Assembly: GCA_964017195.1 (NCBI GenBank)
Contig: OZ024890.1
Span: 54,439,341-54,503,340, forward strand
Length of the DNA: 64,000 nt
Origin: Siderastrea radians
Lineage: Eukaryota > Cnidaria > Anthozoa > Scleractinia > Rhizangiidae
Reading direction: 5' to 3'
Under the pieces are notes generated by a model. The model saw nothing but the letters and a program-made list of their open reading frames with translations, was not told the origin of the DNA and did no database searches. Shown here piece after piece: positions 47,339-59,481 of this stretch. A program made the translations under genes and the position numbers. The stretch's first letter is position 1, and every line of letters starts with the position of its first letter.

Positions 47339-47716
47339 ATGGCAACAAGGTGCGTTTCGCTTTTCAAACGAAGGAAAACAAAATCTAAATTGCAGAAAAA
47401 TCCAGACAATGTAACATCGTGCCATCAGCCAATTAAAAGTGGATCATCGAGCCCAGCTGACGCGGTGATGAGTGGCTCAAGTCTTAAATCACCACCACCA
47501 GGAACAATCTTTACTTTCGACAACTTCAGCGCAATGGAGAACGCTTTGGTTCACAGAAAAGCTGCCAAGAAGTTGGTGGTGGGGCCAGGCAGACCTCAGA
47601 TCCTTCTTCCCATTGTGGTAATCTTCGCTGACCAACAGTACAGAGACAAAATAGAAAAGCATCGTCACCTTCAATCAACGAAAATGAAGAGTATCGACGT
47701 CAAGCTTGACGAGTAA
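47339..47716 (+). CDS. Small orphan protein of the tandem family, copy 6 (intact)
   Basis: 125 residues, full length. It keeps all family blocks (SLFKRRKTKSKLQK, SGSSSPADAVMSGSSLKS, PPPGTIFTFDNFSAMENAL, ILLPIVVIFADQQYRDKIEK) and a basic tail ending SIDVKLDE. It has the copy 5/6 insertion (CHQPIKSG). A TATA-like TATAAAT lies about 90 bp upstream. With copy 1 it is one of two candidates for a working gene. No function can be named. Confidence 0.6.
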   Translation: MATRCVSLFKRRKTKSKLQKNPDNVTSCHQPIKSGSSSPADAVMSGSSLKSPPPGTIFTFDNFSAMENALVHRKAAKKLVVGPGRPQILLPIVVIFADQQYRDKIEKHRHLQSTKMKSIDVKLDE

Positions 47717-48899
47717 AGACCAAAAGTTTGCCAGTTCAATTTTGATCAGTTTTCTGATGTTTGTGAGCCACACTGGTTAATGAGAAAATTGTCACAAAAA
47801 TTCATCAGGAATTGGCGAAAACTAACGAAGGAACAGAGACAAACGATGTTTCAGAAAGAAGAATGATTTTGATCTTATTATTGCCAATTGAAGATAAGGA
47901 TAAAGAAAATGTAACGTAAAAAGCCGAATTTGATGGTAGCCTGTTTTCACGACACCCACTACCTCAGACACTTATGTAATAAGCTCCTTTTGCAGTGAAA
48001 TGCTTAGTTTTTGACTAATCACTGATTCATTATTGGTGTGGAATTATTCAACAAATGTCAATGCTATTAAACGTCACATATGGAAAATTGTTGACCGAGT
48101 TACAATTATACCATGAATGGTGTTTTTCCCGCGCTCTGATTGGCTACTGAAAGTCGGGATAGCATTTGCTATTCTCCTCCGTTTCCGTAAATAAATGTTA
48201 AATATGACTGCTAAAATGTACGTTATTATGCTAGAAGTCAATCACGTTGTTTAAAGTAAAATAACCTACGAAACAGTAACAATCAGAACCGAAAGGACAA
48301 GAAGGAAGGACTTGCGATGTGTGTCACTGCTGGCTGGGCAAGTAGGACTGAAATCGTAACCTCTCTTTCGCGTTACCGCCATAAAGCTTTCACTATTGCA
48401 AAATACCACGAAAAAATGCAGATTCCCGCCCACGTACCCCATCCACCGCCCCCCCCCCCCCCAAACAAAAAAATGAAAGCAGCAGACCTTTATGCGTAAG
48501 GCAAGTCACGATTGTCACTCACTCCAAAGGCAACTGGACAAATTGCTTGAAAATGTATCGCATACGATTTAATCTCCATTTCTTCAAAGGGAAGTTAAAA
48601 TGCAAAGCTCTTAGCCTTAAACAACTTCTTTAAGTATTTTTAACAGTTCTGTAATTAACAGCAATTCAATATTTACAAAAAATAAAATATATTACCGGGT
48701 ATTTAAAATAACAATTATATGTATAAAAAACCCGCACGGCACATATCACGACACATAAAAGCCATTAACTTTGTTTCTGAAAATTTAGCAATGAAAGCAA
48801 ATTTAAATAGTAAATAATTTTCCAAAGTTTTCCCACAAGACGTATATATTTTTTGGATTGAAGTTATATGTTTGTTTTGTCTTAACTGTTATTATCCGT
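47717..48899. other. Last repeat-unit spacer
   Basis: 3' flank of copy 6; 48110-48880 duplicates 43985-44670. A poly-C run lies at 48447-48463. No gene seen. Confidence 0.5.
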
Positions 48900-48944
48900 T
48901 TAACTTTTTTTCCCTCCTATTGAGTCAAATCTTGTGTCATGTTG

Positions 48945-50060
48945 TGTCTGTGAATGAAAGCTGTAGAGAAGTGCTTCTGTTCTACTGTTTATAATGACGT
49001 GCAGAGGGCCTCTAACTTTTGAGGCTGTGGTAAAGTTTATTATCAAGTACAGCGGGTTCTATCTTTTCAGTCTGTGGACAAAATTCTGAATTGTGATCAT
49101 TCAAATGAAAGCTACTGAGCAGTACAAATCCTCAATTGTAATCATTCAAATGAAACCTACTGAGCAATGCTTTCCTGTGGTTAAGTCTATTATCATGTAC
49201 AACGTGGTTCTAACTTTTCAGTCTGTGGATGAAATCCTCAATTGTGATCACTGAGCAGTAAATTCCCGTGGTAGTTGTTTGCAGTGATGCACAAACGGTT
49301 TTTAACTTTAGACTCTGTTGAAGAAATCCTGAATTGTGACCACTCAAATGGAAGCTACTAAGTAGAACGTTACTGTGGTACTGTTTACAATGTTGTAGAA
49401 GGGCTACTAACGTTTCAGGCCCCATTTACATGGTATCGGGTACCCGAGATAACCCTCCCCCCGAGGTTACCCTGGGCGAACTAACTTTTCACCTATTTCT
49501 TTGACAAGTTCATCGAACCGTTTACGTGAGGATCACCAACTCGTCTCGGGGAGGCGAGACAACTGGGGGGGGGGGGGAGTTGTCTCACCTCGGCAGGTAA
49601 CCCTGGCAGGCGGGACAACGTTGTCTCATATAAACACTTAGGCTAGCTTACCCGCGACGATTTTTGCGTGCCGCGTGTCACGTAACTTCCAGATTTTTGG
49701 TTTAAAAACGACTAATTCAGCGAAATGCATTTCGAAGAAATAATATTTCAACAAACAGAGGCTGAAGTGATCAAATCAACGAAAAAACCGTAAAGAAAAG
49801 AGCCTTCCGATGTCGTGAATATCAATGTAAGATTTCGAAATAATTAAGTAGGTTCAACTTTGACTCGGTCAACAGTCAAATACAACTTCTTATCATATAA
49901 ACACTCGGTAAGGTTGTCTCGGGGAGAGCGGTCTCGGTACCCGAGACCATGTAAATGGGGCCTCAGTCTGTAGATGAAACCCTGCGACCATTCAGCAGTG
50001 TTTTCTCTTAAATGATGTACAGAATGGTTCTAATTTTTAAGTCGCTATTGCTCATTTTCC
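48945..50060. repeat. ~90-150-bp tandem repeat, interrupted by a MITE
   Basis: Units share TCTAACTTTTCAGTCTGTGG, GAAATCCTGAATTGTGA and CATTCAAATGAAAGCTACTGAGC (split blocks), seen from about 49010, 49140, 49205 and 49300, and again after the MITE at 49963-50050. I recall this type as widespread in stony corals. No ORF runs through it. Confidence 0.6.
49418..49962. mobile_element. MITE-like element with terminal inverted repeats
   Basis: 545 bp. Ends GGCCCCATTTACATGGT (left) and ACCATGTAAATGGGGCC (right), flanked by TCA on both sides (3-bp target duplication candidate). The interior has GTCTCGGG/CCCGAGAC blocks and a poly-G run at 49566-49577. Inserted within the tandem repeat above. No transposase. 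Confidence 0.7.
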
Positions 50061-50158
50061 AATATTCTCCAACTGGAAATGTTTTAAATTTATCAAAATT
50101 TTACTCTTAGAAAATAAAGGGTAAATTATCATTTTAAAACGATCATTACGACCGATCA

Positions 50159-53100
50159 TTACGACATATGCAAGCCCACGGCTCCGCTTTCTTTTCCACT
50201 CGCAACAGATGACAAGTTTTCAGTGCCATTCGTGGCCGGCTTCGCGACACTACTCTCGAGTTGTTCACGGCTTTGCCTTCGCTCCCTCGCCTCCGCTAGT
50301 TTTCGTTCATTGTCAGCTTTCCTCAAGACGTCCACTTGCTCTTGCAGGAAATGAATAACCCGCTCGTGTTCAAACGACCTTGCAAAATCCAGTGCTGTCT
50401 TTCCGTGTTCAGACTTGAGCTTCACGGATACGCCCTTCTTGACCAGGAGCTTTACAAGTGCCTCAAATCCGTTGAGAGCAGCATTCATAAGCGTGGTTTT
50501 TCCTTCTTTGTCCATCGTGTGAACGTTCGCCCCGTGATGAATGAGCACCTTAGCTACGTTCACATTGCCGCTAACAGCAGCCACTCTCATCAAGGGAGTC
50601 CAACCTACAGACAAAAAAAGACTGATTAACTTCAAGAGGCGGAAAATTGATTTTACGTAGCACAATCAAAACCAAAAGCCGGAATCACGGCTGGTCAATC
50701 AAAACCAGGCTTTTACTCAGAACTTCACAGAGAGCACGTCTCCTTAAAAGCCTGAACAAACGGAAATACGAGGTAACGAAAACATCGTAGCCGGCGTAGC
50801 AAGCGTTTGCGTAGGTTTCTCCGCTTGTTTGAGCATTTTTCGTTTTTTTGGGTGGGGGAAAACTGAGGCGAGGGTAACAAATATGGTGAGAGGGGAGGTT
50901 ATTTTAGCGCAGAAAAGCCTACGGAAACGCTTGCTATGCGGGATAAAAACATTGGGAAATGCCAACTTGCCTGAACAAAGCTTACCATCGGTGACCAAGC
51001 CGATCAAAAACCAACACAACAAGTTTAGACTCAAGTTGCCAAAAAAGCGCTTTCAGGGTACACGAGGGTAGGCTCGCGTGCACGGTAAAGCGAAAGAGAG
51101 CAATGGTGATCTCGCAACTTGCTTTGATTTGCATTGAGTGACCAAGTGGTTCTTATTAATCTTAAGTGTATGCTAGAAGTGACCGAACAGAGTTGCAAAC
51201 TTGCATCGACTTGCTACAGTATCTGGTTACGCTTAAGTGACTTTTTGTTGAATTTCTTTAAAAAGATGTTTATAGCTTATACCCTTCTAGCTAGATGCTT
51301 GACCAAAACAAATGCAAAGAATGCAATTAACTTGACAATTAGTACTCAACCCTGGTAGAACTCAAGGAGGAACAAGCAGCCTGCGCCAAAAACACACACA
51401 AGACAGGTGAATAATGGTGTCTTTGGTTATATTTGTAATCGGTGTGGTAAACCATAATGACAAGTGAATCTTAACTGACGCAAACTAAACAAAAAACCCT
51501 TTGACTTGAACTTAAATCTGAAGGCAACATCTGACACAGGTTGACAAAATGTAAGATCATCATTGCTACCCTCACCAAGACAATCACACCAAACAAACCA
51601 AAAATAAACTTTCATGTGCACAGAGATGTTTTGCTAAAACAGCTAAAACCTGTACTTACAGACATCTCTAAATTTTCTACAACGAGGGTAGTGTACAATA
51701 CACTTTTTTACAGTTTAACGAGGGAGAAATACAGATGCTCCAGTGTTCCTCTTAGGGAGTTGATGATTGCACTCTCCCCCCCCCCCCCAACCCACCTCCC
51801 TCCCGGCCCCATTCACGAAGCCCTGGTTCTACTGCCTTGTCTTTGTAATACCTGAAGTTTCATCTTTGACATCCACACGGCATCCATCTTGAAGCATCCA
51901 GCGGATCATGTCTAAATTGGCTCCGTCCACTGCCCAGTGCAGAGCTGTTGAGCCTGTCTTATCTAACACATCCCAACTGGCATTCTGTTCTCTTAAAAGC
52001 TGTGCAACCTCCACATTACCTTTGAAGCAAAGCAACAAGAATTGAGCTTACACTTAGCATTGTGTTTTAGACCACGAGCAGTCTTTCTTTCCGCTCAGGG
52101 AGAGTCAGGGAAACGAACAAGCAAGCGGGCTCGAAAATCACCTGCGCCATTAAAATGTGACGCGCGTTTCAAGCCGCTAGTGTAGTATGTCACTAGCGGC
52201 TCGACACCGCGTCACGTTTCAACGTGGCAGGCGATTTCACGCTTGCTCACTTATTCGTTTTCCTCCACTATCCATGAGCGGAAAGAGAGACTGCTCGTAG
52301 TCTAATTGTGTTTCAGATGTAATGCTGAGTGCTTACAATTTACACATACAAAAAAGCATCCCATCCCGTGGAGAGTAGCAATAACCCAGTCATGTCATGC
52401 TAAAGATACTGCAGCTACAGTGCCACACCCAGTGAATCACAGGATGGCAAACTCTATCCAGGGGATCAGGCACAGCCTTAAGTTTACACTTTTCCTTACA
52501 ACCTGAAAGAGCCACATCAGTTGTCATGCCTCTGTATACAGAGATGCAATGGTAAATGAAAAAGTTACACATACTCAGACCTCATTCAACAACACTAGAA
52601 CACAAGCACAGCACAATGAACACGACACAACTGGAATTAAGACAAAACCTACGACCTAAGAAAGTATCAATACCTGAGAAGGAGGCCATCATTAGAGGTG
52701 TCTTCCCGCTTGTGCTCTGAAAATTCACATCTGCAGAATTTTCGATCAAGACTCTTGCCACTTCTACATAACCTCGCTGAGCTGCAGGTAGAAAGGTACA
52801 AAGCCAAGCAGTGTCACATGTAACAGTCCCAACACACAAATAATGATGAATATAAGTTGTCTATGAAATCATACAACCTAAGGCACTTAATTTTTGCCAG
52901 GTTTAGAATTCGTAAAAGGCATGCAAAATCGCCTGGGTAAATTTTTGAGTAAATTCTTATCTATTTGTATACCTGTTTCACACTTATTTATCAGATTTGC
53001 CATGTACAGACTACTTTAGAGTGCCTGCACAATGTGGGTCCTATGGTAAATAACCTAAATTTGTATGACCTCGCTCATCACGAGTCTTCCACAGCTCATT

Positions 53101-55685
53101 GGAAGAGCATTCAATCTGGTATTTCTGGAAAGTCATGGGTTTGATTCCCGTTGGAGGCTCAGAATTTTTTTCCAAGAAAGAGCTAATATTTATTTATGAC
53201 CTATTTGTAAACTTGTTTCATATTATCAAATTAGTTTTCTCAATGTTTGATGCATCACATGCAAAATGGAGAAAAATTACTTTTGATGAGAAGATATTAT
53301 TGATTTCATTGTCCCAAAAATTTCTAGATACAGGGAGTGCTTTCCATTCGACCAAAAATTCAGGTTTGAAATTTCAAAAATTTCATCTGGCGAATGTAAC
53401 AGCATTTTCCAGAAATTGTCCATTTGATTGCATCAGCCTGTTCTAGCGCTTTCCATTCCACTAAAATGTTTCGAAAATTTCGGTCCGAGTGGTCTGCTCC
53501 ACTTCTTCAGAATTTGTTGCCAGATGGCATCAAGAACTGCACTGCAAAGGACAACTTTAAGGGCAAGCTTAAGGGCAAGCTTTACTTGTAAACTTTTAAA
53601 AATCATGTGTTTTTACTGTTGAACTTAATTTATACTTTTTAATTCCCAATATTGTAAGGCACCATGAAACCAATGGTAAACAGTGTGGTATAAGTTCCCT
53701 ATTATGTATTACACAATTTAAAAAGATTTGACGTAGATGACATTTGGCCACTGCATGGTTAAAGACAGAGAATTAACAGAACTTAAAATACACAGATGAC
53801 TGTTATACGGACCAGGCTCGTGGTCCTAGAGAAAAAAATTCACTGCTAGCAGAAATTACCTGCAATCATGAGTGGGGATAAGCCAAACTTGTCTGGTGAA
53901 TTCACAGCCTGCCAACTCAGTCCTTTAAAACAAATGACAATGCATCTTAAGTAAGTTTTCAGGTACTGGCAGTAGATTAATGAGGTACAACTACAATGTA
54001 GCTGTAATTATTTTGCAATTTATCCCACATCCCTAAAGCATCACAGCCTCTTTTACTATAGTTTATTAAATCCACAGTCAACTGTTACTATATTTATTGA
54101 TGCCTAGATAGCATAAAAGTGCTATATGATTTGTATATTGGACATATATGCAGTTCAATTTGATAAGACATTTAAAATAGTTGTTTTAATTTAATAACTA
54201 AAAAAGAGATATACTGAAGTAATACCAGCCAAAAGGTAAGGCCATTCCAGAAAAAAACTTCTCTCTCCCTCATGTAAAAGCAAATTCTCCCAACTATTAC
54301 CATAACAAATATAAGAACAGTGAGGACAACATGATTCATGGTTCCTGATTCATAGCTAACTCACTTTAATTCAGACAACATACTGTGAAACAGCCATGAA
54401 TTAAAGTGAGTTAGCTATGAATCAGGAACCATGAATCATGTTGTCCTCACTGTTCTTATATTTGTTATGGTAATAGTTGGGAGAATTTGCTTACACATCA
54501 AGACATCTTATCCTTGGAGATTATTTCATCATTTCTCATGACCTGTATGTGTAACCAAGTAGTGATACTGTAAGGAGAAATTAGATTCTTGTCGCTCACC
54601 AGGGAGAATATTCCTGACTGTTTCCACATCTCCTTTGGTCACAGCTCTCTGCAGGTCTTCACTGGTCAGTGGTTTCTTTGTTGTTGACACAGTAACCACA
54701 GGACTCCAAGCACTTGCACCAAAGTCATTCATACATCTTAGTCTATATCTGTACTGTGTGCGTGCCTCCAGACCATTAAAAACATTCCTGAGAAACAAAC
54801 AAGTCATGATGTTATGTATTTCAACTTACACTTGAGTATGTTGCTTCAAAGGATTCCAGTAGCCATGGAACACAAATAAGTAAGTGCACCCAATTCTTGG
54901 CCAAGGCATTCTTTACATTTCACAGACAAATTTGAATTAATCAGCTGTAAATTGGCGACTGGAGAAATTCAAACAATGCAAAAATTTCATGCTGGTCAAA
55001 ATTGTGGAATACAGTAACACACTCAATGTAAAAGCTTAATATACTGAAATGGCGTTAAAGTTCTGTGGTTAATGTTAGTAACAACCCCACCCCCCACCAC
55101 ACCCCCCTTCCTGACCCATAAGTCATTTCTTAAGGAAGATAGTTCTAAAATCTAGGAGTGACCAAGGCAAATGCTCTGTCCCAGCAGGTGGGAGAAATAG
55201 TTCCAATTCCTAATGTACTGGCTAGTACTTTGAATCATTTACAGTCAAACCTTTCCTAACAGACACCTTGTAATATTGATATCTATCACAGAATGTGACA
55301 TTGCTTGGTCCAGAAGAGACCAAAATTCATATTAACTCCGCCTCTGTAACTATGGACACCTCCCATAAAATGGACAATCATTCCCATCCCTTCTCTGTCC
55401 ACATTTAAGAGCTTGAGGTTCATTATCGTATTTAAATATTTCAAACATTGTTAAAAGTATCCAAAGATGACTAAGAGGAAGAAAAGCTTACGTTGTGCTG
55501 TATCCTGAATAAACATTGCCAAATCCTTTGGATTTTGGACCCAGCTCTTCCTCTTGAACGCAGTAGCGCGTTCTGCTGTCACCACGTCCTTGGTCGACAG
55601 CTTCAGGAGCCTTCCAGTACAGCTCAATACTGTTGTGCGTCACCTTACCCACCACTGGAGGATCAGGGCGAGAGGGCACTGACAT
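50159..55685 (-). CDS. FANK1: FANK1-like protein: fibronectin type III plus ankyrin repeats
   Basis: Exons 55492-55702 (ATG at 55685), 54600-54787, 53860-53922, 52674-52781, 51852-52019 and 50159-50604 join with GT/AG borders and compatible phases into 388 codons plus stop. The N terminus ([20 protein letters not shown]...[31 protein letters not shown]) is one FN3 domain. The ankyrin repeats follow: [104 protein letters not shown]. The order matches FANK1, in mammals a testis-enriched protein linked to spermatogenesis. The C terminus has a charged coiled coil and a Ser-rich tail longer than in mammals. A 5' non-coding or alternative exon may end at 58960 (GGCGAG|GTAAGA), close to TMEM101 and divergent from it. 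Confidence 0.88.
52068..52304. mobile_element. MULE-type MITE with 9-bp target duplication
   Basis: 237 bp with long inverted ends (TAGACCACGAGCAG / CTGCTCGTAGTCTA). A second inverted pair in the centre (GCCGCTAGTG / CACTAGCGGC) lets nearly the whole element fold back. ATTGTGTTT flanks it at 52059-52067 and 52305-52313. A 9-bp duplication fits Mutator-like elements. In a FANK1 intron. Confidence 0.75.
53085..53165 (+). mobile_element. tRNA-like SINE fragment
   Basis: AGCTCATTGGAAGAGC (A-box/D-arm-like) and GGGTTTGATTCCC (B-box/T-arm-like) lie about 45 bases apart, as in a tRNA head, followed by AT-rich sequence. In a FANK1 intron. Confidence 0.5.
54279..54490. repeat. Long hairpin (94-bp arms) in a FANK1 intron
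   Basis: Arms 54279-54372 and 54397-54490 are almost perfect reverse complements with a 24-base spacer. Sequence just outside the right arm (ATCAAGACATCTTATCCTTG) also occurs inside the piggyBac-like MITE at 62460, so this is probably a folded-back relative. Confidence 0.75.
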
Positions 55686-55954
55686 CCTAAGTTCCTTATA
55701 ACCTTGGATCAGCAGAATGATGATTAACAACTAGATCTTCAGATCAGAATACAACTACAAAACTGTGATAGTGGTCAAATGCAAAAGCAACATCACTCCC
55801 AGTTTTTTAAAGCCTTAAATAAAATTTGAATCAGTTTAAATGTTTATGAAGGTGAAGTTTGAATGAAGTCAGTGCACAAAACACCCAGCAAACCAAATTT
55901 CACGCTGCCTGGTAAAGGGTGCAGATGACACTTACTTCATTGTGAACACACAAT

Positions 55955-57455
55955 ATAAGAGAGCAATTTTTAACCGGCCGTCGCCATGGCGACCGCCGGT
56001 TTATAAAATGGACACGGTTTTTGGTGAAAGCAAGTTGGCTTAACATACGAAGAAAGTGCTGTAAAGCTTGTGGTACGGGTACTCAAGAGCGGTACTGTCT
56101 TATATAAGACGCATGCGCATATAAGTCTTGTGAATGTTACCTTCGTATGTTTTTGTCGTTTAATTTACAGTATTTAAATATGAACGGCGAAGGGTTGCTA
56201 AGATTGGGTTTTTTTGTATTTGTCTTGTTTTTTAACGGCTAGGGAGAAACGAGACTCAAACGAAGCACGCGTATGTTATTGTTTATGTGTCCCGGAGTCC
56301 CAGACATGCGGTACGCTTAGCGGCGCGAAAGATTTCGCTCGATTTATTTCACTTAAATGAGGAACAATGGCAAAGCACAGTCCATCAGTCACATTATTAA
56401 AGAACCGACATTCACCTGTTCTGTGTTGCTGTACTTCCACCAACATATTAAACTCGGACAAATACTTTTAATTAGTTGTGCTCACACATGTGAGAAATGA
56501 ACATGGTCACTCAGATGAGAAGAAATAATACCCGAAGTCTTAATTGGAAAAACGCATTATGTTTGTAAAAATAGTTCCACTCATTACGCTGAAGCCGATA
56601 TTACATTTTAAATCTTCGAAGTAAACCAAAAAAGTCTGAAGGAAACTAAAACTTCGCGATCCGAAAGAAATTCGGCACGTCAATTCTAACCTGAGTAAAC
56701 ACAAATCTGCCGTATGCAAATTTGGTATGATTTGCTTGAATGACATTTTGTAACGCAATGCATGAGCAGTTCTCTAAGCCGTCAAGACAGCAAGCCCCGG
56801 GCAGCAAGCTGTGTCGAAAGGCGAATGTGTAGTTGAAATCATATGTCTTTGCTATTTCTTCGAGTATCCCTTTTTTGCTGGGAAATTAAACTGGTAAAGA
56901 TGCAGGGATTCTTGATGACTTCACCCACGCGATGGCATGACCTCCTGCATGTGTAAGTCTTGTCTTGTCTTGCCTGTCAAAGTAGAGTTTGCGCAGTTTG
57001 CCACAATTATAGCTTTTGGACCTTTTTGTTTCTATTTCTTGGATGGAATAAAAAACTGAATTGAGTCAGTTCTGAGTTGAACCCGTATCACTGTATCTGA
57101 GACACGCTTAAAAAAATTGTTCATGTTTTGTCATGTGCCGGAGATCATGTTAAGCTGAGTCATCAGAGTTTAAACATTACGTCATCCAGTACCGCTATAG
57201 TCAAAATATTGTGTCACACAATCACACTTTTCGTCACGCCGGTTCATAAAAAGAGAGGATCGCGCTAACATTTGTGAAACCTAGGGGTGGGGAGGGTCAG
57301 AATGGCCGGTTAAAATGCCCAATGGGCTTTCTTGTTATTTATAATTCAATCACATTGATGTTGTTAGATAATAAGCTTTTTACATTAATAATGTAAAAAG
57401 CTTATTACCTAACAACATCAATGTGATTGAATTATAAATAAAAAATTGCTCTAAA
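55955..57455. other. Possible composite DNA transposon in 5' region of FANK1
   Basis: AGAGCAATTTTT at 55961 and AAAATTGCTCT at about 57446 face each other, and TTAACCGGCC (55969) faces GGCCGGTTAA (57304). The interior has only chance ORFs. The ends are short, so the call is tentative. Confidence 0.3.
57338..57440. repeat. Near-perfect hairpin (~50-bp arms)
   Basis: TATAATTCAATCACATTGAT and the following AACATC/GATGTT blocks pair with the mirror sequence to 57440; the loop is only a few bases (TAATAATG region). No gene. Confidence 0.7.
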
Positions 57456-58959
57456 TGAATTAATGATAAACATTGTGTCAGATTTCAAAGGAATAATCTT
57501 TTTGTTCTCTAGTTACAAAAATTATCTGATAACTTTTACCAAAATTAATAATTTTAAATAAATTCAAAGTTTGAGAAAGTTTCCAATAAAAATCTTGAGG
57601 TGTCATCTGGAAAAAATGAAAAAAATATATACATGATTGAGAGCATGATTGAGAGCATTTTGTTCAAAAAATGTCTGTTTAGATAAAAATAACAGTAGGA
57701 TAATAAAGCAACGTCACCACAAAATGAAACAACAGTACCAGAACAAAATGATTATTCGTTAAAACAAGCATTTGATTAAAACACTAGATTAGTGTTAAAT
57801 TACGATAAAGACATTCACAGAAATCCTAAACCAAACAATGCATAGCATGGTATCATATTAAATTAAAACACAACCCAAATTTTATCTCAATTTTGTACAT
57901 CATTAAAAATTTAAGCTTACACAATAAACACTGTTATAGTTTTTACCCATGTTATCATTTTTGACCATGCAAATGTGGATGAATTCAATTCCACAAATTT
58001 AGCATTACATAAAAAATGTAATACTATGTATTGTTGAAGAAATAAACATGGAGAATTTAGTAATAAAATCATTCAAGCACATAATCACAATTTAATTACC
58101 TAGGGCAAGAAATACATCTTAGTGCCATTTAATATAATTTCTAACAGTAGTAACTTGTTTAAACTTTCTGTTAGGTACTAGAAAACCGATTTTTTTTTAA
58201 TGAACGGATGCATGAAATTTCTAAGATACTAATTTTACTCAAGCTTTATTATAGGCTTTTATTTGTGAAAGTTTAATCACATCGGGCAAATAAAGTACAT
58301 GTACAAGTTAGATGTACCCTAACCAAGGTATATTTTCCAGCCTCTTTTCTTGAAACATCAGCAGCAAAGACCCTAACCTTGTCATTTACATATCAAAGCA
58401 ATACAGTATTACAAGAACTATAACAGTGAAACCGAGTGGCAAGGTATTCTTGTTTCAATTGGATTGTTTATATCAGTGTTTGTATATCCAAAATATATAT
58501 GTCAAGTCACGTAAAACAATGTAACGACACATTTGAAATAATCATTTTTAAAAGTGAAAAAAAAATCACTTTTTTTCGGACGCTCACGAACTCGAGAAAC
58601 TTATATAAGTTTTCAAAAGCTAACAAAAACGTTAAGCAAAAATATGAATCTTGAATTATAATAACTTATCTTGTCGTTTGACGTATTTCTTTCGTCTTTG
58701 CTGTAAGCTTAAGCTCGCGTTCATTTGCAAATTGAAAGTTAGCTATGAGAATGCCAGATACTTTTCTCGGGCTTCTCTTTGGAAATTTTGCAATTAAAGA
58801 CCAAAGATTACTAACAACGGATTAGACCTTTAACAAAATACGCCTCAAGCAAGAAAACAAACGCAGAAATTGACCATCAAAACACACACCACAATATTGT
58901 AGATTTGGATTACACTTCACCTAAATTCCTTTTTCACTGACATAATTAAATTGTCTTAC
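57456..58959. other. AT-rich interval, no gene seen
   Basis: Very AT-rich (runs of A/T, TATATA). It is probably the first intron of FANK1 if the exon ending at 58960 is real. No supported ORF. Confidence 0.4.
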
Positions 58960-59481
58960 CTCGCCTTTTAGACAAAGGCTTCTTCTCTTCTCCGAACCTT
59001 CCTTTCAGACAACAGATGTAGTTTAAGGTCAGAGTTATCAATTACATTTTGCAAACAGGCATTCACATTTCATGCTTCAAAGGCTGAAAACGTCTCCAAG
59101 GTCGCGACCAAAGGGTCCTAAGAGAACATATTTGACTAAGCGGGAGACCCCTGAGTCATCTTTTGCCGTGTGCGCTGTCAATGACAGATGACGGGCAGAA
59201 CTCGATTATTTCTGTTCTCAATGCCTACCACAAAATTTACGATTATCTGAAAAATACTTTTGAAAAAATTTTGTTCATTGAATTTTCACATCATTGAAAA
59301 ATGTACATCTGACAAAATATCTCCCTCTCACCCCTCCCTCAATAAGACGAAAAATGCAAACGCTGCTTCACCAAATCGCGGGCGCTTCTTCATTTCTCTC
59401 TTTGTCGTCCTCTTTGTCTGAGTTGTCTTAGTTGTCTCTCTTTCTTAGTCGCTTGCAAGACTTTCTCCTTTTTACTCCAAT

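Noticed and set aside
53099..53446. 115-aa ORF in a FANK1 intron
   Set aside because: Starts within the tRNA-like SINE piece and runs through AT-rich intron; no family features.
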